A stretch of 64,000 nt of DNA from Proteiniclasticum ruminis DSM 24773 (lineage in GTDB: Bacteria > Bacillota > Clostridia > Clostridiales > Clostridiaceae), in the NCBI RefSeq assembly GCF_000701905.1, contig NZ_JNKC01000001.1, forward strand, positions 620,001 through 684,000. Reading direction: 5' to 3'. This document shows positions 50,705-60,403 of the stretch, piece after piece. A model generated the notes under the pieces. That model had not been told where the DNA came from and made no database searches. It worked only from the letters and a program-made list of their open reading frames with translations. The first letter of the stretch is position 1. Each line of letters starts with the position of its first letter. Made by a program: the position numbers and the translations under genes.

Positions 50705-51601
50705 TTAGGAAATAAGACCTAGATTCAGGAGAATCTCCTTAATCTCGTCCATTTTATCTTCAGTACAGTGCTGAATTGGTTTGACTGGATGACCGATATT
50801 AAGCCCCATTAGATTTAGACAGTCTTTCATAACTACTGGAAAACTGCCATAATCATAAGTATCTCTTAAAGGGATCAAATCATATTGAGCCTTGAGTGAT
50901 CCTTCCAGATCTCCAGATGCAAACTTCTCATAAATATCAGATACAAGTGCAGGCGCTACATTTGCAGTTCCAGCCACACACCCAGCACCACCGTATGCAA
51001 GGGTTGCATAGATATAGTAATCTGAACCTGCAAGCACTTTAAAGTTCTCTATGTCTTTTGTCGCATCAATAAATTTGATTGTTTGCGCAAAATCCAGTGA
51101 TGTGTTCTTTATTCCTATAATATTATCAATTTGAGCAAGTCTTCTAACGAGTTTTACCGAAATATTGTTTGCTGTTTTTCCTGGATTATTATAGAGAAGG
51201 ACAGGCAGTTTAGTGCTCTCTGCGATTTCTCTGAAATGGTCATATAGTTCCTGATCGGAGAGTTTTATAAACATTGGGGTAAGCAATGTTACAGCATCAG
51301 CTCCTGCTTCTTCCGCCTGCTTAACGAGTCTGATACAAGCCTTTGTTGTAATCTCACCTACACCTGCATAGACCGGAACTCTACCATTAACATGTCTGAC
51401 CGTAATTTCAATTGCCTTTCTCTGATTCTCTTCATCCATGGCATAAAACTCACCATTGCTGCCCATTACGAATATACCATGGACACCCCCAGCAAGAACA
51501 TGGTCTATCACTCTGATCAGCCCTTGCTCGTCTATATTCTCATCTTCATCAATTGGTGTCACAATTGGTGGAATTACACCTTTTAAATCATTAATATCCA
51601 A
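50705..51601 (-). CDS. DapA-family aldolase, probably for 5-keto-4-deoxyglucarate
   Basis: 298 residues from TTG 51601, with GGGGGAAAT upstream. Class I TIM-barrel aldolase/lyase of the dihydrodipicolinate synthase family: Schiff-base Lys in IIGIKNTSLD, Tyr in VLLYNNPGKTANN, and FVMGSNGEFYAMD in place of the GTTGE motif of true DapA. Between a GarD-type dehydratase and a glycerate kinase, with a tartronate-semialdehyde reductase nearby, the likely reaction is cleavage of 5-keto-4-deoxy-glucarate to pyruvate and tartronate semialdehyde, the GarL reaction by an unrelated enzyme. A dehydratase (YcbC-like) role is the alternative. Confidence 0.82.
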   Translation of the reverse strand: MDINDLKGVIPPIVTPIDEDENIDEQGLIRVIDHVLAGGVHGIFVMGSNGEFYAMDEENQRKAIEITVRHVNGRVPVYAGVGEITTKACIRLVKQAEEAGADAVTLLTPMFIKLSDQELYDHFREIAESTKLPVLLYNNPGKTANNISVKLVRRLAQIDNIIGIKNTSLDFAQTIKFIDATKDIENFKVLAGSDYYIYATLAYGGAGCVAGTANVAPALVSDIYEKFASGDLEGSLKAQYDLIPLRDTYDYGSFPVVMKDCLNLMGLNIGHPVKPIQHCTEDKMDEIKEILLNLGLIS

Positions 51602-51627
51602 AATATTTCCCCCTAAATCTTTTTATC

Positions 51628-53145
51628 TTATGTAATTGGCGCAGGATTAAAGAGACAGATGGCATTTTCAATGCCCAGCTTGTCTGCACAACATTTTTCT
51701 CTGCCAGATGCTATATCCAATATCAGACGGAATATTTCCCAACCCTTATCTTCAATTGTCGACTCTCCTGTGGCAATAGTGCCAGCATTAACATCAATCA
51801 GATCAAACCACTTTTCCTTCAGCTCATTTCTAGTGGAGACCTTTATCACCGGAACCATTTTGAGTCCATAAGGTGTTCCTCGTCCAGTTGTAAATACCTG
51901 AAGAGTTATGCCTGATGCCATCTGAAGCGTTCCACAAACAAAGTCGCTGGCAGGTGTTGCAGCAAAAATCAAACCATTTTTTCTTACCTTCTGTCCTGGA
52001 CCAAGCACATCCGAAATAGCACTATTGCCCGATTTCGCAATAGAACCCAGTGACTTCTCCACAATATTAGCAAGCCCGCCCTTCTTATTGCCCGGTGTCG
52101 GATTTGCATCCCGATCCACATGTCCTAGGTCGAGATATTCATCATACCAGGCCATTTCTTCTCGAATCTGTTCAGCAATTTCTACAGTTTCTGCTCTAGG
52201 TGTCAGAAGATGTACTCCATCTCTGACTTCCGTGACTTCAGAGAAAAGAACTGTTGCACCGCAACGCACAAGAAGATCTGATGCATAACCTACTGCAGGA
52301 TTTGCTGTAACACCCGAAAACGCATCACTTCCTCCACATTGCAGACCAATGACCAGCTCCTTCGCATCACAGACTTCTCTTTTTCTGCTATTAAGTCTTT
52401 TTAGGATCTCTTCACCTTTATCAACAATTTCTCTCACCATTGCATGGAAACCATGAAGTTCCTGAAGCATGACGTAATTATTGTCCTTGAGATCCATAAA
52501 TACTCTTTCAGGAATCATCTTCTCACAACCAAGCCCAACATACAGCATCTCACCACCGAAGTTGGGATGCTCGGACAGATTCTTGATTGTCCTTATGGGT
52601 ATCTCTGCATTTTTTGCGGATATCGCCACTCCACAGCCATAGTTATGATTGATTGGCATAATACCATCAACATTCGGATAGTCTGCGAGTTTCTTCTCCA
52701 GTTCTTTCACAGCGATATTCAGAACTCCTTCAACGCATTGCACACTAGTAGTGATTCCAAGCATATTTTTAGTCCCTACACTGCCATTTGGATTTCTGTA
52801 TCCAAGAAATGTGTACCCTTCCAGTGGTGGAAGCTTTTCAGGCACAGCTGTTGCAAGCTTTAAATCTTCAAGCCTCGGTGGCGTAGGAAGATTCAGTCTG
52901 TGTTCTGTAATCCAGCTGCCTTTATCGATGTCCATATTCGCATATCCGATGATTTCGTTATAACGAATGACTGGATCACCTGCTTTTAAATCATTTAGAT
53001 TCATTTTGTGACTCTGAGGGATATCTTCTTGCACTTCTATTCCTTCAATGATATCACCCTTATTTAGCCCCTCTGAAGATACAACAATCATAACATTGTC
53101 CTGGGGGTGTACTTTTACAAGACTTTTGTTAGAGATTTCTTTCAT
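51628..53145 (-). CDS. garD: Galactarate dehydratase (GarD/UxaA superfamily)
   Basis: 505 residues from ATG 53145 (GGTG six bases upstream). N-terminal SAF domain (about 1-95) followed by the UxaA catalytic domain: [55 protein letters not shown], and the ending CLFNPAPIT, a GarD-like finish. The [14 protein letters not shown] segment also favours galactarate or glucarate over altronate. Produces 5-keto-4-deoxyglucarate for the aldolase next to it; requires a divalent metal such as Fe2+ in relatives. Altronate dehydratase remains possible. Confidence 0.88.
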   Translation of the reverse strand: MKEISNKSLVKVHPQDNVMIVVSSEGLNKGDIIEGIEVQEDIPQSHKMNLNDLKAGDPVIRYNEIIGYANMDIDKGSWITEHRLNLPTPPRLEDLKLATAVPEKLPPLEGYTFLGYRNPNGSVGTKNMLGITTSVQCVEGVLNIAVKELEKKLADYPNVDGIMPINHNYGCGVAISAKNAEIPIRTIKNLSEHPNFGGEMLYVGLGCEKMIPERVFMDLKDNNYVMLQELHGFHAMVREIVDKGEEILKRLNSRKREVCDAKELVIGLQCGGSDAFSGVTANPAVGYASDLLVRCGATVLFSEVTEVRDGVHLLTPRAETVEIAEQIREEMAWYDEYLDLGHVDRDANPTPGNKKGGLANIVEKSLGSIAKSGNSAISDVLGPGQKVRKNGLIFAATPASDFVCGTLQMASGITLQVFTTGRGTPYGLKMVPVIKVSTRNELKEKWFDLIDVNAGTIATGESTIEDKGWEIFRLILDIASGREKCCADKLGIENAICLFNPAPIT

Positions 53146-53216
53146 GATATTCACCATCCTTTTAAGATAAGCTATCCAATGGTATATTCACCATCGGATA
53201 GCTCTTCACATTTGTA

Positions 53217-54101
53217 TTACTTTCTCAGTATCGTATTGGCAAGCTTTTCGTAATACTTCACAATCGCACCGTGATCATCTTTCTCGAATCCATCTTCTTT
53301 CAAGTTCTGCAGAATCCCCATGGCTTGGATGGTCATAGGAACTGGAGAACTCACCGATTGTGCAGCATTGATGGCATTATTCAGGTCTTTGATATGAAGT
53401 TCTATTCTAAATCCAGGATCAAATTTCCTGGCCAGCATAAGTGGTGCTTTAGCATCCATTACAGTGGATCCCGCAAGACCTCCCCTGATGGCCTCATAGA
53501 CTCTCTCCGGATTTGCACCTGCTTTCTGTGCAAAGATCAAAGCTTCAGCAACTGCAGAAATGTTCAAGGCTACCACAATCTGATTTGCCAGCTTTGCGAT
53601 ATTTCCTGCGCCAAGTTCACCAACGTAGGTTACAGATCCAGCCATGGTCATCAACATACCATAATACGCATCAAAATCTTCTCTATTTCCACCTACCATC
53701 ACTGATAGAGTTCCATCGATTGCTTTCGGCTCTCCACCGCTGACTGGCGCATCCATCATCCTGATGCCCTTTTCAAGAAGTGAAGCCCCAATGGCCTTGC
53801 TTTCTGTCGGGTCAATAGAACTCATGTCTATCAGGATCGATCCTGATTTTGCAGCCTCAATGATTCCATTTTCCCCAAGGGCAACCGCTCTGACATGCGG
53901 TGAATTGGGTAACATGGTTATAATCACACTGCATTCCTCTGCTACTTCTTTAGTATTGTAGGCGGCTTTGGCACCAAGTTCTGCCAACTCATCCAGTGCT
54001 GCCTGATTGAAGTCGTAGACTACAAGATCATACCCTGCCTTTACAAGATTCTTACTCATGGGTTTCCCCATGATTCCTAGACCAATAAATCCAATTTTCA
54101 T
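53217..54101 (-). CDS. garR: Tartronate semialdehyde reductase
   Basis: 294 residues of the 3-hydroxyisobutyrate dehydrogenase family: IGFIGLGIMGKPMSKNL (Rossmann loop), MDAPVSGGEPKAIDGTLSVMVGG (substrate site), GAGNIAKLANQIVVALN with the catalytic Lys, and KDLNNAINAA. Reduces tartronate semialdehyde to D-glycerate with NAD(P)H, linking the aldolase to glycerate 2-kinase. The ATG follows GAAGGAGAAG; 71 bases from garD, same strand. Confidence 0.92.
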   Translation of the reverse strand: MKIGFIGLGIMGKPMSKNLVKAGYDLVVYDFNQAALDELAELGAKAAYNTKEVAEECSVIITMLPNSPHVRAVALGENGIIEAAKSGSILIDMSSIDPTESKAIGASLLEKGIRMMDAPVSGGEPKAIDGTLSVMVGGNREDFDAYYGMLMTMAGSVTYVGELGAGNIAKLANQIVVALNISAVAEALIFAQKAGANPERVYEAIRGGLAGSTVMDAKAPLMLARKFDPGFRIELHIKDLNNAINAAQSVSSPVPMTIQAMGILQNLKEDGFEKDDHGAIVKYYEKLANTILRK

Positions 54102-54140
54102 AAATATACTTCTCCTTCATTCAGACTTCTACAACTGCCT

Positions 54141-54998
54141 TTATGCATCGGCATAGGCACGTAAAATAGTATCTCTACAATAAATCTCATTCTCTACAGT
54201 CGTATTCTCCAGCGTAGCATAGATATACGGCTTCTCCTTCTTGATGAAGCTCATGATCCTCGCGTAGTCCATCTCACCCGTACCTGCACCTACGGACTTC
54301 AGCCCATGTCCTTCATTCACCCTGATATAATCCTTCAGGTGAATCATGGCAATATCTGGTGCCAGCAGTTCAATGGCTTCATGGATCACTTCATCTCTTC
54401 TGTCCACATTATCAAGCTCCAGTAAGTTCACCGGATCAAATATGACTTTCAGATTATGAGAGCCAATTTCATCCAACACCTGTCTGCAGCGTTTTGAACT
54501 CCACACAATGTGCCTGACGACTGGTTCGATCGCAATAGTCACTCCATACTGCTCCGCACATTTGACGATGGGTCTGAAATTTTTGAGGAAAGTGGAGAAC
54601 GCCTTGTCGGTTCTGCATTCTTCCGAAAACTTATACTCTATATTGGGTGCTCCAGTTTCCGTGCCGACTATACCACACCCTAGAAGGGATGCAAATCGGA
54701 TATGTGCGTAGTAGCTTTCAATGGAATTCCTAATGACTTCATCACTTGGATGTGCAAGATTCAGGTAGTTCCCCAATACCGCGATATCCAATCCGTTTCG
54801 TTCAAATAGTTTTTTTAGATAACTTGCATAACCTGGTGTCAAAGATGAGGGGGTGCAAGGCAAATTCTCAAGCACTTTTCTAAGAGCCAGATGGACGCAG
54901 GAAAATCCACTTTCTTTCACTCTGGGCAGCAGATTCTCTATGGGTAATTTGTGTGAATCGTGCAGTCTTAATCCCAGTTGAATCATTCCCGTCTCCAT
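54141..54998 (-). CDS. Sugar phosphate isomerase/epimerase-like TIM-barrel protein
   Basis: 285 residues of the AP-endonuclease-2/xylose-isomerase-like fold. Metal-ligand stretches typical of the family are visible: GTETGAPN, IAIEPVVRHIV, VIFDPVNLLE, MIHLKDYI and ATLENTT. Its start overlaps the stop of the GH105 gene by one base (TGATG). In this cluster it may isomerise or epimerise a pectin-derived sugar acid, but families of this fold vary too widely to name the reaction. Confidence 0.78.
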   Translation of the reverse strand: METGMIQLGLRLHDSHKLPIENLLPRVKESGFSCVHLALRKVLENLPCTPSSLTPGYASYLKKLFERNGLDIAVLGNYLNLAHPSDEVIRNSIESYYAHIRFASLLGCGIVGTETGAPNIEYKFSEECRTDKAFSTFLKNFRPIVKCAEQYGVTIAIEPVVRHIVWSSKRCRQVLDEIGSHNLKVIFDPVNLLELDNVDRRDEVIHEAIELLAPDIAMIHLKDYIRVNEGHGLKSVGAGTGEMDYARIMSFIKKEKPYIYATLENTTVENEIYCRDTILRAYADA

Positions 54999-56095
54999 CA
55001 GTTCACTCTTAGCAGCTGTTCACTGACAGCCATCATACATGCAGCAGTACCATGCTGATTATCATCCATCTGTTTTTCTCTCAAGTAATACTCAGGCGTC
55101 CCGTCCCTGTCTTCCCGGTTGTCCGGTCCAGGTCCCAATCCGGCACTGGCACAGATCCCCTTTAAGGTAAGTACTCCTTCTTCACGGGTCAGATATCTGT
55201 TCTTAATGCCATCCAGAATGCTGCTGCCGATTTGTCCATACTTCCCTTCAAGAAGTCCCAACCTTGAGGCCTTCATGAAAGCATAGGCCATCATGGCACT
55301 ACCTGAAGTTTCATGATAATTGTCCTGAAGGTCTTTCCTGTCAACGATCTGATGAAACATATTTACATCTGTATCCAAGTAGTTCAGCATATACCGAGAA
55401 GCATCTCCCAGAATCAATTTCAGTTCTTCTGCTCTGTCGCTTTCTTTGCATGAAATCTCATAAGTGTCTACCAAGGCCATGAAGAACCACCCCACTGCTC
55501 TTAGCCATACTACCTGACTTTGCCCTGTAGTTTCATCGGACCAATCCGAGAGTCTGGAACAGTCATTGGCATGGGTATATAGCTTCAACTCATTGTTCCA
55601 TAATAATTTATGCGCATTTTGGAACTGATCAAAAATATCGTCCCAGGTATTCTCATGGAACTCGATGAGTGATTGGGCATAAAACGGCATAATCATGTAT
55701 AAGCCATCCAGCCAAACCTGATGAGGATAAATATCCTTATGCCAGAAGTTCCCTGTCTCTGTTCTTGGGTATCCTTCCAGCATTCTGTATGCTTCCTCTA
55801 TTCCTAACAGATATCTGGAATCTTTTGTTATCTCATGTAGAATCCTAAAAGTCTTTCCAAAGCTCACCTTGTCTGAGTTCTTCTCCCCGTTGTACCAGTT
55901 GTCTATGGTACCATCTTCTTTAAGTAAGTAAGAACCTGATTTGAGAATATAATCATTCCACTTGGTTTCCCCAGTGGCATCTGCAAGTTTCTTAAACCCT
56001 ATCATACAGATATCATTTTTATAGTTCCAAGGTTTCGCTTTCAGAAAAAGCGACAGTTTATTTTCCGCATATTGTTCAAAGTACTCTAACCACAT
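54998..56095 (-). CDS. Unsaturated glycuronyl hydrolase, GH105
   Basis: 365 residues from ATG 56095 (GAAGGAG upstream); the frame opens further up. (alpha/alpha)6-barrel of the YteR/YesR type: WHKDIYPHQVWLDGLYMIMPFYAQ contains the catalytic Asp, and GWFFMALVDTYE and HETSGSAMMAYAFMKA are family stretches. Removes the 4,5-unsaturated galacturonyl residue left by pectate or rhamnogalacturonan lyases. No signal peptide, so it works on imported oligosaccharides. 22 bases after the GH28 gene. Confidence 0.9.
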   Translation of the reverse strand: MWLEYFEQYAENKLSLFLKAKPWNYKNDICMIGFKKLADATGETKWNDYILKSGSYLLKEDGTIDNWYNGEKNSDKVSFGKTFRILHEITKDSRYLLGIEEAYRMLEGYPRTETGNFWHKDIYPHQVWLDGLYMIMPFYAQSLIEFHENTWDDIFDQFQNAHKLLWNNELKLYTHANDCSRLSDWSDETTGQSQVVWLRAVGWFFMALVDTYEISCKESDRAEELKLILGDASRYMLNYLDTDVNMFHQIVDRKDLQDNYHETSGSAMMAYAFMKASRLGLLEGKYGQIGSSILDGIKNRYLTREEGVLTLKGICASAGLGPGPDNREDRDGTPEYYLREKQMDDNQHGTAACMMAVSEQLLRVN

Positions 56096-56117
56096 AATTA
56101 TCTCCTTCAATCTATAT

Positions 56118-58166
56118 CTATAATCCCGCAAAATCCGCAACTAAAGAAATTGTGTCAATTGCATCATGAACCGTCACGTATTTTTCCGGATAGAACTTTC
56201 CATCCTCCAGCTGCATAAAGCCAAAATATAATGCTCTATAAATGTTTGTTCCGAAATTCGGCTTTATTCTATCTATATCTCCACAAACCGGCATTGTACT
56301 CGAGGCATTTTTATAGCTGGCTCCACAAGCCTGCATTGCTATTGAGGCCAATTCCTGCCTGGTAATGAACTGTCCCCTGGCATACTGACAGTCCTCATCG
56401 CTTGGCAAAAACCCCCTTGACTTTGCAAATGAATAAATCTCCTCGCCCTGTACTGGCTGAGTACGTCTATCAGAAAACAGGCCATAAAGAATCCTCATGA
56501 GTTGATCCTTTGTGATTAACTTCTGGAAATCAGTGATCTCAGTTCTTTCCAGTCCTCCACGGCACCTCACTCTGGCAATTGTCAGTGTTTCCCCTCCTTG
56601 GTCCAGCACTATGTATGGGATACTCGACTCCAAATAACCAAAGTCATCTTTTACGGTTACCTTCAGAAATCTGATATCATGTGGTACTATCACCTCCTGA
56701 TGATCAGAAAAATACTGCCAATGAATCCCATCATTAGAGGACTCCCATATAAATTGAAAATTCTGACTTTCTTTCGTGTGTTTCACTCCAGCACGAACCT
56801 CATCTCCAGCAATTGGAACACCTTGGATCCAGACATATTCAGGTCTGGGGTACATTGTGCCATTAATGCTCAAATTCTCAATATGGGGGTTTTTCCAGTT
56901 TCTGCTATATATACTCTGTTTTGCACCAGTGATGTGAATATTCTTAAGCACTAGGCCTACAATGGGAACTTCTTCGAAGGCTTCCAAAAAAATGCCATAG
57001 TCACCACCTGAAGATGTCAGGTTTTCAATGGATATATTCCGGAAAACAGGATAGAAGCTACCTTTGTGGCCATCTTCATAAAGCATTGTTCCATGTATCG
57101 CCGCACCAGATACAGTTTTGATGGTAGTATCAGCAAAGATGATTTCCTCAACGAATCCGCCTCTCTTAGCATTGGTCTTGAGACGCAGTGCATAGGTAAG
57201 GTTAGGACTTGTAAACTCATTGCCAATAGCAAGCACCTTGCGGATGCCTCCGCTCATCTCACTACCCAGGGCAATGCCACCATGGCCATTTGAAAAGAGA
57301 TTATGCTCAATCAGCACATTCTCGCAGGGCACATTAATCTCCCGACCATCTCTATCTCTTCCAGACTTCAGACTGATGCAGTCATCACCGGTATCAAACG
57401 TACAATTCTTGATCCAAACACCATTACAACTTTCAGGATCGCATCCGTCATTGTTGGGTCCAAAGGATTCAATTCGCACTCCATCAATAATTACACTCCT
57501 ACATAGAACAGGATTGATCACCCACATGGGGCTGTTTATTATGCGAACACCCTCGATAAGAATTCTTTCACTTCGGATGACTTGGATAAAGCTTGGTCTC
57601 AGATAATGTCCAGCTCCAAAGACTCTATCTCGGACAGATACACCCATCTCATTCATCAGCCTCAGAGCATTCCGGTCCTCACGCTGAAGATCCGCTTTAT
57701 CCAGAGACCAGGTGTTCTCAACCTGATGATGCCAGTTCCACCAATGGCCGCTGTCAGCGCCACCATCGATGATTCCATGGCCAGAAATTGAAATGTCATG
57801 AACAGAATCTGCATAGATTAGGGGGCTGAAATTCATGCAAGGTGTAGCCTCCCAGTGAGAATAGACCAAAGGATAGTTTCTCTCAATATCCGCTGTCGTA
57901 AACCTCAAAACCGTATCTTCACTGGAAAGGCACAGTTCAACCTTGCTCTTCATACTTAGCGCACCAGTGTAAAACACACCGGACGGTAATACCAGCTGGC
58001 CTCCTCCCCGTTCTGAAATAGACTCCATGGCACTCTGCAGTTTGACGGTCTGAATCTCCGCTTCACTTGGATATATGGCGAAATCTGACGCTTCATACAC
58101 ACAGGTTGGAATTTCAGGGTGTGCTATAGTTTCCAGAATTTTATTGCGTAAAAAAAACTTATCCAT
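56118..58166 (-). CDS. Cytoplasmic GH28 polygalacturonase with C-terminal SLH-like region
   Basis: 682 residues; GGGAGGAG precedes the ATG. Residues about 30-450 are a right-handed beta helix with all GH28 motifs: NNDGCDPESC, GDDCISLKSG, NGHGGIALGSE and RLKTN, the catalytic Asp residues included. No signal peptide is present. After an Ig-like stretch (about 455-545), residues about 555-682 look like degenerate S-layer-homology repeats (FITRQELASIAMQACG, then FYPEKYVTVHDAIDTISLVA). Exo-type cytoplasmic GH28 enzymes release galacturonate from imported oligomers; the extra C-terminus is unusual for one. Confidence 0.88.
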   Translation of the reverse strand: MDKFFLRNKILETIAHPEIPTCVYEASDFAIYPSEAEIQTVKLQSAMESISERGGGQLVLPSGVFYTGALSMKSKVELCLSSEDTVLRFTTADIERNYPLVYSHWEATPCMNFSPLIYADSVHDISISGHGIIDGGADSGHWWNWHHQVENTWSLDKADLQREDRNALRLMNEMGVSVRDRVFGAGHYLRPSFIQVIRSERILIEGVRIINSPMWVINPVLCRSVIIDGVRIESFGPNNDGCDPESCNGVWIKNCTFDTGDDCISLKSGRDRDGREINVPCENVLIEHNLFSNGHGGIALGSEMSGGIRKVLAIGNEFTSPNLTYALRLKTNAKRGGFVEEIIFADTTIKTVSGAAIHGTMLYEDGHKGSFYPVFRNISIENLTSSGGDYGIFLEAFEEVPIVGLVLKNIHITGAKQSIYSRNWKNPHIENLSINGTMYPRPEYVWIQGVPIAGDEVRAGVKHTKESQNFQFIWESSNDGIHWQYFSDHQEVIVPHDIRFLKVTVKDDFGYLESSIPYIVLDQGGETLTIARVRCRGGLERTEITDFQKLITKDQLMRILYGLFSDRRTQPVQGEEIYSFAKSRGFLPSDEDCQYARGQFITRQELASIAMQACGASYKNASSTMPVCGDIDRIKPNFGTNIYRALYFGFMQLEDGKFYPEKYVTVHDAIDTISLVADFAGL

Positions 58167-58226
58167 CTATACTCCTCCCTTGAAAGCAAATCCGATATAC
58201 CACCGGAATCAACATAGACTTAACTG

Positions 58227-58242
58227 ATGAATCACCATTCAT
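58227..58242. promoter_or_regulatory. Inverted repeat upstream of the GH28 gene
   Basis: ATGAAT-CACC-ATTCAT is a perfect 6-base inverted repeat, 61 bases upstream of the GH28 start in the 172-base gap after tctA. The half-site is the same as in the larger repeat at 61523-61565 in front of tctC. It is a possible site for the double LysR regulator. Confidence 0.4.
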
Positions 58243-58338
58243 TCAGCACCATACATGACTGGACGGCAAAAACCCGAAAGACCACTTTGTAAGATATAAT
58301 CTATTTTCAGTTGATATTAATAATACTAAATAGTGTCT

Positions 58339-59868
58339 TTAATCATCATTGATATCTTCAGATTCTCCTACGGAAACGGCTTTGGCGATTTTACTCTTCT
58401 TTAGATGATTGGATATAAGCGGCCAGACCACGGAGAAAACCGCTAGAAGAAGTAGGATCAATGAGATAGGTCTTGTGAAGAAATCTGAATAGCTACCATG
58501 TGAATAACTGATTCCTTGTCTGAAATACCGCTCTAGTTTTCCAGATAGAATGAACGCAAGGACAAACGGCGAAAGCGGAAGACCTGCAACATTCATAAAG
58601 ATCGCCAGCAAGCAAAGCCCCAGCATCACATACACATTAAACATCGTATTGGAAATTCCAAACCCACCGATATAGCAGATAACAAGGATTACGGAGTAGA
58701 GGTAATGATAGGGAATCTTGAGGATATATGGAAACCATCTCTTGAAGATCATCTGTATCGCAAAGGTAATAATCGCTGAGACAATTACACATACAAAGAT
58801 CAGCATGGTCAGTTCTGGTTTTTCAGACATAAACAGCGGCCCTGCCTGTAATCCATGGATGGTGAGTCCTGAGATCAGCATCGCAGTGATTCCATCACCA
58901 GGAATACCCAGCGCCATCATCGGGATTAACGCACCACCAATAGATGCATTATTGGCTGTTTCAGATGCCCAGACACCCGCAGGATTACCTTTACCGAAGC
59001 TGTCAGGGTCCTTACTGGAGCTCTTGGCGTAACCGTAGGCAACCATATTTGAAATACCCGATCCCATACCTGGTAGAAAGCCTATCCAGAGTCCGGATAA
59101 AAATGAGATTATGATTGTCTTTATATTGGTGAAGATATCCTTGAATGAGATCCCCCAGCCTTTAATTTCACCCGCATCAATTTCAGGCATCTTCGCCTGC
59201 CCTTTGGCTGCATCACGGATGATCTGGCACATGGCAAACATTCCAAGCATCTGGGCAACAGTGCTTATGCCTGCTCCGAAGTATGGATTCCCAAAAGTGA
59301 ACCTTGTTGCACCGTTAATGGGATCCATGCCAATGCTGCCGATAAGCAAGCCGATTCCAGCTGCCATGATTCCTTTGAAAATGATCCCTTTGGACAAAGA
59401 TGCGATCAATGTGATGGCACAAAGACAAAGCGAGAAGTATTCCCAGGGTCCCAAGTGCAGGGCAAATTCAGCTATGATCGGGGAAAGAAAAGTCGCAATG
59501 ATTACAGAACCCAAAGTTCCTATGAAGGAAGCTACAATACCAATGGCCAGCGCTTTTCCAGCCTTGCCCTGCTGGGTCATGGGGAAACCGTCAAAGCAGG
59601 TGGCAATGGCAGAAGATGATCCTGGTATACCGATAAGAACTGCAGATATAAACGTTCCCGATACACCACCAATCCACATAGCCAACAGAATGATAAAGGA
59701 GGTTTCTGTTGACAATCCAAATGTTATTGGTAACAGTAATGCAATTCCAAGTGTAGCTGATAATCCGGGAATTGCACCAAAGATGATTCCTAAGGTCACA
59801 ACACCAATGATCAAAATCAAATTAATTGGCTGTAGACATAAAAGCAGAGCTGATAAAAAATATTCCAT
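58339..59868 (-). CDS. tctA: Tripartite tricarboxylate-type transporter, large permease TctA
   Basis: 509 residues, about twelve membrane segments. The TctA signature is GVVTLGIIFGAIPGLSATLGIALLLP near the start, with IGIPGSSSAIATCFDGFPM and LPGMGSGISNMVAYGYAK following. Forms the channel of a TTT secondary transporter with TctB, taking solute from the TctC binding protein using ion gradients. Context suggests a sugar acid (galacturonate, galactarate or an oligomer) rather than citrate. 12 bases after tctB. Confidence 0.92.
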   Translation of the reverse strand: MEYFLSALLLCLQPINLILIIGVVTLGIIFGAIPGLSATLGIALLLPITFGLSTETSFIILLAMWIGGVSGTFISAVLIGIPGSSSAIATCFDGFPMTQQGKAGKALAIGIVASFIGTLGSVIIATFLSPIIAEFALHLGPWEYFSLCLCAITLIASLSKGIIFKGIMAAGIGLLIGSIGMDPINGATRFTFGNPYFGAGISTVAQMLGMFAMCQIIRDAAKGQAKMPEIDAGEIKGWGISFKDIFTNIKTIIISFLSGLWIGFLPGMGSGISNMVAYGYAKSSSKDPDSFGKGNPAGVWASETANNASIGGALIPMMALGIPGDGITAMLISGLTIHGLQAGPLFMSEKPELTMLIFVCVIVSAIITFAIQMIFKRWFPYILKIPYHYLYSVILVICYIGGFGISNTMFNVYVMLGLCLLAIFMNVAGLPLSPFVLAFILSGKLERYFRQGISYSHGSYSDFFTRPISLILLLLAVFSVVWPLISNHLKKSKIAKAVSVGESEDINDD

Positions 59869-59880
59869 TATTCCTCCTCC

Positions 59881-60345
59881 TTATCCAAAGATAATGCCTT
59901 CAGGCAGTTTAATTTTGAAACCATAAATGAACATCGCATATAATCCGAACGTGACGAGTAGAGAAATAATGACGGCGGAGAGTCTGCTGACTTTGTTCTC
60001 CCCTTTCAGATTATAGATAAACGTATAGGTTGCCACCGGCGCAGTGAGTAAGAATCCGAACAACCCCATAGCTATGCCAAATATGACAAGCAGCAGGTAG
60101 CTCACTGTGATCTTTCTCACTCCACCCTTAGGGAAATATGGCTTCTCCTTTATCTTTCTGTCCATATAGCCCCTGATGATCAAGCCGATAGAACTTCCGC
60201 ATATTAAGATAATGGCAAATATGGGCATTAATCTCGGACCTGGCTCAAGTAGATTCGGGATATCTTTAACTTGTGTGAAGGTTAAGAACAGAAATAGTAC
60301 TGACACAACAACGCCCGTTAACCCGGTGACTGTATCTCTTCTCAT
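59881..60345 (-). CDS. tctB: Tripartite tricarboxylate-type transporter, small permease TctB
   Basis: 154 residues from ATG 60345 (AAAGGAG upstream). Four membrane segments with the usual layout of the DUF1468/TctB family; LEPGPRLMPIFAIILICGSSIGLII is the conserved first loop and helix. Poorly conserved family, recognised by position between TctC and TctA and by length. Confidence 0.85.
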   Translation of the reverse strand: MRRDTVTGLTGVVVSVLFLFLTFTQVKDIPNLLEPGPRLMPIFAIILICGSSIGLIIRGYMDRKIKEKPYFPKGGVRKITVSYLLLVIFGIAMGLFGFLLTAPVATYTFIYNLKGENKVSRLSAVIISLLVTFGLYAMFIYGFKIKLPEGIIFG

Positions 60346-60366
60346 GAAAACTCCTTTCAATCAACA

Positions 60367-60387
60367 TCCCAGAGCATAGCCCTGGGA
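60367..60387 (-). promoter_or_regulatory. Intercistronic hairpin between tctC and tctB
   Basis: TCCCAG and CTGGGA pair around a 9-base loop, 16 bases after the tctC stop, with no T-tract. It probably stabilises the upstream mRNA segment or partly attenuates, so the binding protein is made in excess over the permease. Confidence 0.5.
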
Positions 60388-60403
60388 CGCTTCATATGTA
60401 TAC

